Made by a program: the position numbers and the translations under genes
In this document: positions 1 to 9,716 of the stretch, in pieces
Layout of the letters: each line of letters begins with the position of its first letter
How positions within the stretch are numbered: the stretch's first letter is position 1
Assembly (NCBI GenBank): GCA_019096195.1
Contig: JAGTXK010000103.1
Location: 803,522-867,521, forward strand
DNA length: 64,000 nucleotides
Direction of reading: 5' to 3'
DNA from: Boletus sp. NGJ
Taxonomy: Eukaryota > Basidiomycota > Agaricomycetes > Boletales > Boletaceae
The notes under the pieces: model-generated
Database searches by the model: none
What the model was told of the DNA's origin: nothing
Seen by the model: only the letters and a program-made list of their open reading frames with translations

Positions 1-131
1 GATCAGCTGCCAGACATAATACCGACGTCGGAGAAATCATCCCAAAGACGACGACCGTGAACGGAACACCGAGAAGAGTAGAGCGCTAAGAAGAAGCGGT
101 TAACTTGATAGTTGCAGTTTCCACTCGTCAT
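1..131. repeat. Diverged copy of the segment at 2393-2523
   Basis: This stretch aligns base by base with 2393-2523, sharing blocks such as GTGAACGGAACACC, AGAAGAGTA and the TTTGTGAGATTC just beyond. The two copies flank the minus-strand GST gene, one on each side. Read on the minus strand, both copies encode a similar short hydrophobic stretch containing LLGVPFTV, so the unit may be the 5' end of a small secreted or membrane protein gene. The window edge cuts this copy. Duplication is seen directly; the coding interpretation is inference. Confidence 0.6.
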
Positions 132-1374
132 ATTTGTGAGATTCACCTCTGAAGTCAAACATGAGTGTCCCCTTGGGCAACGCTACGCCAATTTGAAACT
201 CCAGGGACAGACAGGTGTCACTATATAGAAATTAGTCCAGGTTCTTCGATTGCTTTTGTTCTCAGATTACACAGAAAAAGGAGATTTTTCATGGAAAATA
301 CATCCATCAGGACAGTCAAGAAACACGCAGTATCCTGATGCTGTTTAGTAGGATGGGGCGCAAAGCGTTAGTTAGTTGATGACTAAGCCACTAGAGGCAG
401 CGCTGCCACTGGCAGAGATTCTCCAAACAACACACTGCAAACCAGAAGGGTCAGTTTGGAAAGATCTACGCCAGCGCTTGCTTCGAAGGTAGATGATCAC
501 CGAGAACCTGATAATCTCCTTGGTCCTCCTGGTACCGCGCTCAGGTATGTTTCTTCCCGCGCCCACTCCTCGTCGACGTTCGGTACTAACTCACCCGTCT
601 CAAAGTGGGTCCTCGCTCCACCTTCCCGTCGACATGCAATTCTTACGGCTCCTCCACCGTCGGACAAAGTCGGAGGGCGATGTCTTCACCTTGGTGTTCC
701 ACCCAACCCGAATAGATCCAGATCCAATAAACAAGCTCAACGCCATCGCATCGGAAGCGCAACTTGTTCATCTCCAGGACCAACGCTCCCCCCTCTAACA
801 AGACCTCGTTGACCACCGCGGAGATGCTCCGTAGTGCGCGCCACCAACGACGGATCCATGGACGACCCGAGGCGAGGCATGAGCGCTTTTGTTACCCTCT
901 TGGTCGACATAAGTATACCTCGCTCGATCGTCAACCTGATTCGTCAAGTCATTCAGTGAGGAAACGGATCCTCGTGGACGCCGTTAAGGATGCCTCGAAT
1001 GACGATACCACCGTCTTGGCTAGGCTCAAACTTGAACGTATCCCCGAGCACTACCAGTCCGCTCTCAACTTGACGTTGAACATTCGTGAGGAACCCAGAA
1101 GAAGAGATCGAAATTTGGAAACACACTGAATACGCAAGCACCATCATTTCTTCCCCCTTGAACATTTCATCCATTCGTCAAGACCTTTATAAGATCTAAA
1201 ACTTTGCATACTTTGAATCTCCGTGCAGAGTGATATTGGGAACACAACAGACTCGCGTCAAAGGTATTCAAGCGAAAAATTCCATGTTTGCCGGGTTGTA
1301 AAGATCTACACCTCAAGATACCGTACAGCGCTGTTTCTGTATTCACCAGTCTCTTTCCAATTGTAATGATCAGC
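132..1374. other. No gene resolved
   Basis: About 1.2 kb downstream of the minus-strand GST. Short open frames exist on both strands, but none starts convincingly, shows a recognisable domain or can be joined with its neighbours by good splice sites. A minus-strand gene with several introns cannot be excluded. Confidence 0.4.
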
Positions 1375-2240
1375 TCATGCAATACCACCCTTGACGGCCT
1401 GCCAAGAGGGTCTGGAACTGATGTCCTTCCACCATCTACCACGAATGGCTCAGAACGGTCACAGTGTAGAATTTTAACCACATACCTGTTGACATTAGGT
1501 CGGCTAGAGAACTCGTCGATCTTAACGCCGTCACTAAGGAGAATAGAACCATAGGGCAAGTGGAAGATATCCGCAAGGGTGATTTCCTGCGTGACAAAAA
1601 GTCACAGGTTAGTGAGTGTATACTTTGAAAAACGTATCGCAAGACGAGCCTCTCCAGCAAGATACTTTTGCTTTGAGAGAATGACTTCGTAGGCATCGAG
1701 CTTGGCCTTGAGCTGATCATGGAGCAACTTGACGCGCGCTTCGTCTGTCTTTCCACCGAACCACCTGTGGATATTTGCCTCAGACCAGAGTCGTCTGCGA
1801 CACCAAATCCAGCACGTACGAAGTAAACAACACTTCCCAAGCGATACCGGATACAAAAGGGTGGTAGTTGAATGCCTCGATGGACACGGCCTGCTCGAAT
1901 AACGCTACTTTCTTGATGTCAGTGGGGACCAAAGCGGTGCCTTGCGAAGCATATTTGGCCGCAATGTATCGAGAGATTGCCCTGGATTCAAAAAGAATGA
2001 AACCGTCGTCGTCCTGTCATCGACTCATCAGCAATCTGGTATTTCGATATTCTCGTTGTCACAACGTACGATGTATGGGACTTGTCCAAATGGCTGGTGG
2101 GCAACGAAGCCAGGAGCCTTGTGTTCCCCTTTGGCAACGTCTACCTTATGGAACTCAAAGGGCACGTTCTTTTCCTTGAGGACGACTGCCACACAAAGCG
2201 TGCAAGTAGAGTTGGGATAACCGTACAACTTCAAGACCAT
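1375..2240 (-). CDS. Glutathione S-transferase, fungal phi-like class
   Basis: Conjugates glutathione to electrophiles in the cytosol. The thioredoxin-like N-terminal half starts MVLKLYGYPNS and holds the glutathione-site VPYI-DDDGFILFESRAI; the helical C-terminal half has KTDEARV, KLDAYE and the closing SRPNVNRWWKDISSRPSW. Five exons: 2240-2070, 2013-1820, 1764-1650, 1586-1486 and 1435-1375, giving 213 residues, the usual size. All four introns sit at the same positions as in the paralogue at 3731-4585, and exons 1 and 3 have identical lengths (171 and 115 nt). The third intron (1587-1649) needs a GC donor in poor context (GAG/GCTCGT) where the paralogue has GAC/GTGAGT, so the gene may be losing function. 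The two GSTs diverge from a shared 1.5-kb upstream region. Confidence 0.9.
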
Positions 2241-2300
2241 CTTGTTGGGTGTGGAGAGAAGAATGGACGATATGCAAGCTGACCGCTCTTCGTCCCTTTT

Positions 2301-2525
2301 TTATCGCAACAGTGTGAGACGATTTTTCTGTGGACGGTTGTTGAATGTCCTCAAGTCAGGACAGGAGGTGGGAAGTTCCAGGGCATGGAAAAGAGCAGCT
2401 GACAGACATGATACCGATGTCAAAGCAGATGACACTGTGAACGGAACACCAAGAAGAGTAAGGCTCCATAAAGAAGTGATCGATAGTGGTAGCCTTCTGC
2501 GCATCACATTTGTGAGATTCGTTCA
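2301..2525 (-). other. Short hydrophobic ORF in duplicated segment
   Basis: The minus strand reads 68 codons from an ATG at 2507 to a stop at 2301. It has a basic start (MMRRRLPL) followed by a hydrophobic run like a signal peptide or membrane anchor. The first part matches the copy at 1-131. There is no domain after the hydrophobic part, and the product would lie immediately upstream of the GST start codon, so it may be a broken gene end rather than a functional small protein. Confidence 0.3.
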
Positions 2526-3730
2526 CTCAACGGTGGCTGGTAAATAGATCTTGCGAAATCGGATGCGACATGTAGCGGTCGAACAGAACCATGGTGCATC
2601 AGACGCGGCCACTATCCACTTCATTATCAGAAATGACCGTGAGACCCCCACGGCTGCAAAAAAAAAGTGGGTGGGAGCGAGGTTCTCACCGTGCAAAGGC
2701 TGTTAGAAATCAACGCTCTCGCCAAACAACCTGGTAAAAAAAGAAATCAGAAACTTTTCACAGCCGCCAAAGACTTCAATGCTAGGTTTTGTGCGGTTCG
2801 AGGATCTCAGAGAGGTATTCCCGCCTCCCACAAGGAGGTCCCAGGACCGTAATGAGCGCAAGTGCAGTGCGAGGGGTGTTGTGGGGTTGGGCGAAAGGAG
2901 TACACGTCCAGAGAAGGTAGATGTAAAGTTACTACTAGCCACTCGAGACAAGGATTTTGGTGTGAGCCCGCTGAGATTAAGAGGATCTGATGCGAGCTCT
3001 ATGGATGCTGGATTGAACAAGTGCCAGAGGCGCATTGTCTATACGAAGTTTACCGTATGCACAGCTTTAGTGGCTTTCCGGGTTAGCCCGTCGCTTATAA
3101 AACACTGCCATCCTTCCTCCCCAATCGTGTAGTATTTTCGTACCCAGGACTGATCCTGACCGTGCGGCGACAAGATGGTAAAGGCAAGCGTTCCCGCGCC
3201 GCTCGACGCGCTTTTGCCAGGAAATATTTGGTTTCTTCTCGTTTTCCTAAATGTTGATTTGGGTATCCACCATCGTCGTTAACGAGGACTCAGCGGGGGG
3301 GGGAACAACACACTTGGTATAGTTATACTAGTAAGTGCAGGTCCAAGATTCAGATCATGTAGCTAAATTGGGGTAAGTCTGAATCGAGTCCATCGTCCGC
3401 CTCAGCACCGAGCACGCCAACTAGGCCCTATGATATCCTGTGCCTCATAGCCCGTGGATCGAATCTTGAGGCATGATAGGCACAGGTGAACTAAATGATG
3501 ATATCCAAGCCCCTCGTTGTGTCCGCACCCGTGACGCGCCCATGACCTTATCCTTGATCGCAGTCGACATCAAGAGCACTATCCAACTATGAATTACTCG
3601 GAAGCACTGGTACGTACACAGCGTTGGTGAGTTCATTTACCAAACGAGACCCGAGCCGGTCAGAGTATAAAACAGATCCGGGGTTGGACACTCGTCCATC
3701 CGAGCCCCACTTTTGCATTTTTATCTCGTC
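2526..3730. other. Upstream region between the two GST genes
   Basis: Contains two plus-strand TATA boxes (3096-3102 and 3666-3672). The second serves the GST at 3731. The first stands about 70 bp before an ATG at 3174 that opens only a 35-codon frame (MVKASVPAPL...), so it may be the remains of another gene start. A 110-codon minus-strand frame at 2703-3035 has no recognisable domain and I do not call it. Confidence 0.4.
3666..3672 (+). promoter_or_regulatory. TATA box of GST gene
   Basis: TATAAAA lies 59 bp before the ATG at 3731, a normal distance for a fungal core promoter. Confidence 0.6.
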
Positions 3731-4585
3731 ATGGTTCTCAAAATTCATGGCCATGCTGTCGCACCTCTCGTCAGACTAGTAGCTGAAGTGTGCAAAGAAA
3801 AGGAGATACCATACGAGGTCGTCAACGTCGCCGTGTACAAGGGGGAGCACAAGACGCCCGCATTCAAACAATTCCATCCGTTTGGTCAAGTCCCGTACAT
3901 CGTGAGGGATGCCTTGTAGATCATGTCGCATTCGCTGACTGAGCTTGCGTGCAAATCAGGATGACGATGGTTTTATCTTGTACGAGGCCCGTGCGATTTG
4001 TCGATACCTCGTCAAAAAGTACGAGGGACAGGGAACTCCCGGGCTTGTACCAAGCGATCCAAGGAGCGAGGCGTTATTCGAGCAAGCTGCATCTATCGAA
4101 TATTCTAATTTCTACCCCTTTGCTTTGGGCCTCGCCACGGAGAAAATCATCAAGAAGTCGTTACATTCTTTGAACTCAGAACCAAACTCACGTCTTGCTC
4201 TAGACACAGAAATTTGCCTGCAGACGAAGCGAGGGTGAACGAGTATCTTGAAAACCTGAACGCCAAGCTTGACGCCTACGATGATATTCTCGGCAAACGA
4301 GCGTACCTATCGGGAGACGTGAGTTTTTCGTTTTCGCGAGATCGACCATTCAACAACGTCTTTCTGTCAGAGCGTAACCCTGGCAGACCTCTTTCATCTC
4401 CCATACGCAGCTATTGTGATTGAAGAACTCGGTTACAACGTACTCGAAAGTAGGCCCAATGTTGCGAGGTACGATTCCCTGATCCTCTGGCCATAGGGGA
4501 TACCTCAGTGCTAATGGGTCACGACAGATGGTGGCAGGCGATATCAACGAGACCAGCATGGTTGGCCGTCAAGGTCAGCGCCTAA
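3731..4585 (+). CDS. Glutathione S-transferase, fungal phi-like class
   Basis: Paralogue of the minus-strand GST at 1375-2240. Five exons: 3731-3901, 3960-4159, 4204-4318, 4371-4468 and 4528-4585, total 642 nt and 213 residues. The N-terminal domain starts MVLKIHGHA and has GQVPYI joined across intron 1 to DDDGFILYEARAI. The C-terminal domain has the LPADEARVNEYLENLN helix, KLDAYDDIL and the end SRPNVARWWQAISTRPAW. An in-frame upstream ATG exists at 3713, but 3731 gives the same MVLK start as the paralogue. All donors are GT; the 44-nt intron at 4160-4203 (GTTACA donor) is the weakest join but keeps the frame and the conserved HRNLPADEARV. Cytosolic detoxification role is from family knowledge. 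Confidence 0.93.
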
Positions 4586-5018
4586 TGCCTTGTCATGTCC
4601 TTCTGTGTACTTGTATCTGTATCGTAACTTTGTTGGGAGGTATTGAAATAACACCATCTGCGGCATGTAATCAGGATGTGATCACTACAACAGCCCTTTT
4701 TCATGACTGATTTTTCATATATAGCTTCAGCTCCACACGCCGTGCACAGACAATCAGGCACCTCACTTTGTTTCCATCACGATCAGTTGATCAGACCCCC
4801 GTGGAGTGTGAAGTAAATGACCCTGGCGAGAACCAGTTCAGTGAAACTGAAGTATATTTATTGATTTTACTATCGGGTTTCCACCCTTGCGTTCGTTATC
4901 ATGCCTGGATACACAGATATGCTTAGATAGGTGGGACACATTTGCAGAATCAGGGAACGACTCATCAGAATAAATACCATACGAGACAAAACCTGCATCT
5001 AAACAGTCAATCAAAGTC
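4586..5018. other. Intergenic, 3' regions of convergent genes
   Basis: Holds the 3' ends of the GST (plus) and the F-box gene (minus). No further feature is seen. Confidence 0.5.
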
Positions 5019-6299
5019 TCAGGGTCCTGTATCACCCAAGTGAGCCAATGGGAGAGTGCCAAGTGTCGATGCCTCCGTCAACACGAACTCGAAATATGGC
5101 AATGTAGGCCATGCCTCCGGTCGCAGCCTCTTCTTGACATCCTCCTCGATCTTCCAAGCACCATAGAGCGACATCTCTACTCTTAATCTTACCAACCCTG
5201 CATTCACCAGCGGCTCCAGCGTGGCGAGAAACCCGCGCACGTATTCGTTCCGTGTGTTCACATATATGCGACCCATCCTAACCTCTAGCGAGTATACAGG
5301 TGGATGTCGCTGTGCGAGGAGTGTGAAAAAACGGCCGTATTCTGAGATGCTAGCGAAACGATCCCGGTGTTCGATCGTCACTGAGTTGAGGTACGGCGAA
5401 CAAATCCGAGAAACGATGTCAGCGGCCCTACGAGGACCGTCATATATGGAGATACGCTCCACGCGAGGGAACGTGCTCGGCGGAACGCCTGTCTCATTGA
5501 GTTGGAGGGCGACCTCCGAGCTAGAGCGAAGGGAGATACCAAGATTGAGTATCGGAGAGGCAGATAGAAGACGCGAGAAGCTTTGGAGGTCGGCGGGGCG
5601 GAGCATATTGGCGATGAGATGGACTCTGTGAAGCTTCTTGAAGTCCAAGGGCCGCAATCCAGCGTCGGGATGTAGTCGATATATGCCAATAATGTACAGT
5701 TCCTCCAGAAAAGGCGCGTCACGGGCAGCTTGACACAAGGCGAGCTCAGCACGGCCATCTAATACAAGTGCATATTCGGGGTAAAGCGATAGGTATCGCA
5801 GTGAGGACGGGAACATTTTCATCTCTGGGGTCAACGGGTTGAAGAGGTAGCACCGAAGTGATGAAAGTCTAGGGAAAAGATCGATGCCGGCTCGAATGGA
5901 AACAAGCCTTTGGTATAGAGCGCGGTCGAGGTAGTCCTCTCGGGGAGAAATACGTCGCACGCGATACGCGTACATGTCAAAGAGTTTCCATTCCTCGGGA
6001 GGAGGGCATTTAATTAGCGACAGGGCGGCAATGTTGAACCTCAGGTCCTAACGACACCTGAGCTTCCTCAAAAGCGTACTGTAATAGTGGCCTACCCATA
6101 TTTCTTGGACCGGTATGGGTAGTAGAGGTACGAACGGAGAAAACGAATCCATATCTGCCCACAGGTAGTCGAGGGCTGTGCCAGACACGGCTTTTGAGCT
6201 GTAGGCTAGGGATACAATAGAGCTTCTATCGTCAGTCAGCTTATCCAGAATTACCCTTAGTATCTCCGAAATGTAGAATATCCGACAGGAGTTGTTCAT
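5019..6299 (-). CDS. F-box-like protein with leucine-rich C-terminal part
   Basis: Exon 1 is 6299-6096 and exon 2 is 6047-5019, joined by a 48-nt intron (GGTAGG...TTAG). The join restores the frame from ...VQEIW into DLRFNIAALSLIKCPPPEEW. The first 45 residues (SEILRVILDKLTDDRSSIVSLAYSSKAV in two halves) are a fungal F-box-like helix set, followed by LDYLWADMDSFSPFVPLLP. The remaining 320 residues repeat a leucine-rich strand pattern (FPRLSSLRCY, FPSSLRYLSLY, FLEELYIIGI), as in SCF substrate receptors. Such proteins form large, fast-changing families in Agaricomycetes. The substrate cannot be inferred. Length is about 410 residues. Confidence 0.8.
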
Positions 6300-6747
6300 G
6301 GCGTAGTTTGGTATTTTGTAGATGGTATGTAGGGGAAGATGGGAAGCCGTTTGCCCCGCTTACACGATGACGTTGTCCGGGTTATCTATCCCTCACACAA
6401 CTCCGATTGAAGATGCGGTGCTTATCTTGAACCAATAACGCAGGAAGACTAATCCATGGTTCATGCAAAAGGAGCAAATAAATACCATGCACGAAAATTC
6501 ATTCTTGTAGGAAACTAGTATGAGCAGCTGACCACGGAAAATGTAATAGGTATACAGTAGATGTTACAAAGCACCCCATAGATCTACAGACCGTACTGCG
6601 CATGACGCAGGATGCACAATCACCTCCGAGGCTAGGTTTTGACGGTAGAAATAATGTCCAATCCGTACGTTAAGAGCGTCGTCCCAGAATCAAAAGTCCC
6701 CCGTCATTCCCAGGCCAAAGGTCCGTCGTAAAAGGTGTTACATCGAA
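6300..6747. other. Intergenic region
   Basis: Promoter side of the F-box gene and 3' side of the DUF4112 gene. No ORF or RNA gene is supported. Confidence 0.5.
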
Positions 6748-7510
6748 TCAATCGTTTATGTTCTCGACAAATCTTCCCCGGTCGCTACCGACTTCCGTTG
6801 TCTCCTTGTTCCCGGTCCGCGATACGAACGAGCTAAAGCTCCGCCCAGTCTCCTTCATGCCCGCTCCCGGCTTGACCTGCTCAATGTCGCTTTGCGAAAC
6901 GACACTCACGACCGCTCGACCGCTCCTCTCCTCCTCCTCCTTTTCCGCCTGTAATTTGAGATACTCCTCCCCTCTGATACGCAGAAACTCCTCCAGCAGT
7001 ATCGCGTTCCTAGAATTGGCCTTGTATACAGCGACAACGACATCCCCGACGGCGGGGACGAGCCCGCTCAAGGCAGATACGGCGTTGTTGAACAGCATCC
7101 TACCAGTGAGCCAAGGCGGCAAATCCGCCTCGCGGGCTTTGCGCACCACGAGAACGTAGTTGAGCGTAGCACACGCGACATCGCCTGCGCCGGGGACGAT
7201 GCCGATGATGAACGTCCAGCCGAAACGGAGACCGCAAAAGTTGAAGCTCTTGTCGAGGAAACGTGCTCTGCGCTGGACAGCCTTGAGTATTTTGGCATCG
7301 CGAGGGGAGATCCCGGGTGGGACATCGCGCTGAAAAAAAAAAATAGTTATCAAAAAGGATAAGTCGAGGCGAAAATGCCGTGATTACCTTTTTGCGACGC
7401 TGTTTCCCCTTTGCATCGATGTAATACTCGTAGAGAGGGTCTTGGGGAACGTAGTGCTCGAGGTGTTGCCGGAAGAGCTTGATGCCCGCTCGTTGCATGT
7501 ACGCCGACAT
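6748..7510 (-). CDS. DUF4112 membrane protein
   Basis: Exons 7510-7388 and 7329-6748 with a 58-nt intron (GTAATC...TTTCAG). The N-terminus MSAYMQRAGIKLFRQHLEHY with YEYYIDAKGKQRRKK, followed by RFLDKSFNFCGLRFGWTFII, GIVPGAGDVACATLNY and GLVPAVGDVVVAVYKANSRN, is the DUF4112 signature. The paired (I/L)VP-(G/V)AGD motifs sit at the ends of two hydrophobic segments, so an integral membrane protein is likely. The last 60 residues are charged and serine-rich. I chose 7510 because the family starts this way; an in-frame ATG at 7582 would add 24 non-conserved residues. Biochemical role is unknown. It diverges from the gene at 7692 with 181 bp between start codons. Confidence 0.88.
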
Positions 7511-7653
7511 GGCACGCACTCGTGGTTGTCGAAAGAGAGGAATGGAGCCATCAATTGTGCTGCTCTCAGCCAGCACAGCCATGTAGAATGCAGGCCGATT
7601 ACAATTGCGCAGCCTCACTACGGCTTAGGTCAGCGAGGCTGATAACAACTAAA

Positions 7654-7695
7654 ATGTCGGTGTGCCCAGCTACACAGCACCTCAACTCACCATGA
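7654..7695 (+). promoter_or_regulatory. Upstream ORF overlapping the start of the 7692 gene
   Basis: ATG at 7654 opens a 13-codon frame (MSVCPATQHLNSP) ending in TGA at 7693-7695. That stop overlaps the main ATG at 7692-7694 in the arrangement ATGA. If the transcript begins upstream of 7654, this would force reinitiation or leaky scanning. Transcript start is not known. Confidence 0.35.
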
Positions 7696-9015
7696 TCCCC
7701 GACGAGCACAAGCTCTCAGAAGAATACGTCCAAGACAGTTTCCACAGCTACCTCAAGTCCTCTCTCACCCATGCAAAGGTTGAGAGACTGCTCGAACCAG
7801 AAGTACTCGCGAGCGCCGAGGGGGATCTCATGATCACTGGTAAGCACGAGATTCCCACTACAAGGAAATTCCATCTGCTGATATACGCGCGTGACGGTCC
7901 CAGGCCCAGCCCTCTGTCTCTATTTTGCTGCTCTACGTTGCACCACCGTGCCCCCATCAGTGCCACTTCCCAGAAGCTCTAAATCAGCACCTCCCCGCGA
8001 ACTCACTGAAGCAAACTGTCCTCCCGCATTCCTCGGCTTCCTCCGCGTATGGGCATCCACTGTGTCAAAGATACAAAATCTGCTGCCAGAGCATCAACAC
8101 GACCTCGCCCGCGTCATATGTGGTCTCCAACCCCTCGCGCAACCGTTCAACCCCGCCGTCTCAGGGATCGCAGCCGATCTCCGTGCCGTAGCGATCGAGA
8201 TATCACAGAGACGCTCTTTCCAGGACAGATACGCAAGCGATCTCCAAGCTGCCCTCGACGCAGGCTCTAGCGGCGCCACGCTCAAAGTAAAGACTTCTTT
8301 CGTCCCACCTCCCGCTTACGACGGCCCATCTGGCTTGGACGCCAAATATGGCACCAAGTACGGCCGGGGCAAGTCTCGCTCTCCACCTGCTTCTCCAGCT
8401 TCCGTGTTCCCGCCACGAACGCCGTCTCCGATGCTGTTCCCGCATAATTCCCCCGCGCTCGAGAGAATCCGCCAGATCCTTTATGCCGCCCTTGGGGACG
8501 TCCTTGCTGGCAACATGGAACTCGGCCGACTCCTCAAGAGGGACCCTCCCCGCGCATACTTTGCTTCTGTCTCTCTGGCCATCGTCGAAGTCGGCACAAG
8601 GGCTGTGCAGTCAGATGGTTCCATTGATGGCGGGGCCGGCATGCAGCTCACCGTTGGCGAGTGCCCGGATGCACTGAAACCCCTCATGGTTGAACTTGGG
8701 GACATTGGGAAACAGGTAAAGAAGATGAGACACGAGGATACCGAGGCGGCTATCAAAGCGGCACAGAGGGGAGATGAGGAGAGGGTTCCCCGTTTGGACC
8801 AGCTCAGACGAATGCTGCAAGGGGGTGTGGGTTTCGATCGAGGCGCGCGCGACGGGGACGGAGAACAGCCTGTCAGAAGGGGTAGTGTGGAAGGGAGAAC
8901 GGTCGCGTTTTCCAATCGAATCAACACGCTCGCGCTGAATATATCCAAGGTCAAGACGTTCCGGGAGAGACAACACGAAGTGTTTGAGATCCTTTCTGCC
9001 GTTTGTGGGAGCTGA
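7692..9015 (+). CDS. Conserved fungal protein of unknown function
   Basis: Two exons, 7692-7839 and 7904-9015, joined in frame by a 64-nt intron (GTAAGC...CCCAG); 419 residues. I do not recognise the family. The N-terminal third is helical (SEEYVQDSFHSYLKSSLTHA, LGFLRVWASTVSKIQNLLPE). The middle has a proline/serine-rich linker (residues about 190-215) with SPPASP and TPSP, plausible phosphorylation sites. The C-terminal half is again helical, with RIRQILYAALGDVLAGNMEL and NRINTLALNISKVKTFRERQ. No signal peptide or membrane span is seen. It shares a short divergent promoter with the DUF4112 gene. Confidence 0.75.
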
Positions 9016-9716
9016 TAGGAGAGGAGACGCGGAGATGCTAAGGATGAAAAGTATGATGACCCCGTAAATTCTTGACTACAGATTCCACCACGCTTTTTTT
9101 TTGTATCGATATATCGCTCCCGCGTTACCCTCGTTGTTCTGTAGAGTATGACAGACCGTTTGTATCCTCTACTGAAGGTGAATATTTGAATCCCGTGCTC
9201 GTTCGAGGCATTACCTTGGGAGCCAGAAAAGAAACAATGTCATCATACGACTCGCAACGGTGTGTTCAAACACTGTGGATCCACGTCGAGGCCATCAAGC
9301 TAGCCATCCTTTACGCTTGACGATAATGACGAGTATGTAATAAACAGTGCGGGACGTAGTATATATAAACGCCGATCGAGATTGGACAGCATCACACATG
9401 TATGCCGATCCAAACCATATTAATGCCTCCATTGCACGCAAGTGTCGATCGCTACCACGAAATGACTGGAAAGCAGTTCAATGACGTTATCCATCAAAGT
9501 CGTAACATCGTGCAAAAGCGATATACAAGTTGGGGGGGGGGGCAAACAGCCGGCCTAGCTATGGTACTACGATTCGACGACCAAACGTGCTAGTGCCAAG
9601 TTGCTTCGTTCAAGCATGCGTATAAAAATATCATGTGCGTCATGCATTGAGAAACAGGACAAGAAAAAAAAAAAAAACACAAAGGGTCATGAAATGCATC
9701 CTAGAACCAACGTCAT
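9016..9716. other. Intergenic region between convergent genes
   Basis: 3' flanks of the 7692 gene and the MFS gene. A TATATATAAA stretch near 9360 and an 11-base G run near 9531-9541 are present; no gene is supported. Confidence 0.45.

Noticed and set aside
764-1174. Possible minus-strand gene with exons at 1174-953 and 934-737
   Set aside because: The pieces cannot be linked by good splice sites and give no known domain; recorded only as an unresolved region.
2703-3035. 110-codon minus-strand frame between the GST genes
   Set aside because: No recognisable domain, an equally long frame exists on the other strand, and no splice partner was found.
5221-5631. 136-codon plus-strand frame inside the F-box gene
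   Set aside because: Antisense shadow; the minus strand has the F-box and leucine-rich pattern and a well-joined intron.
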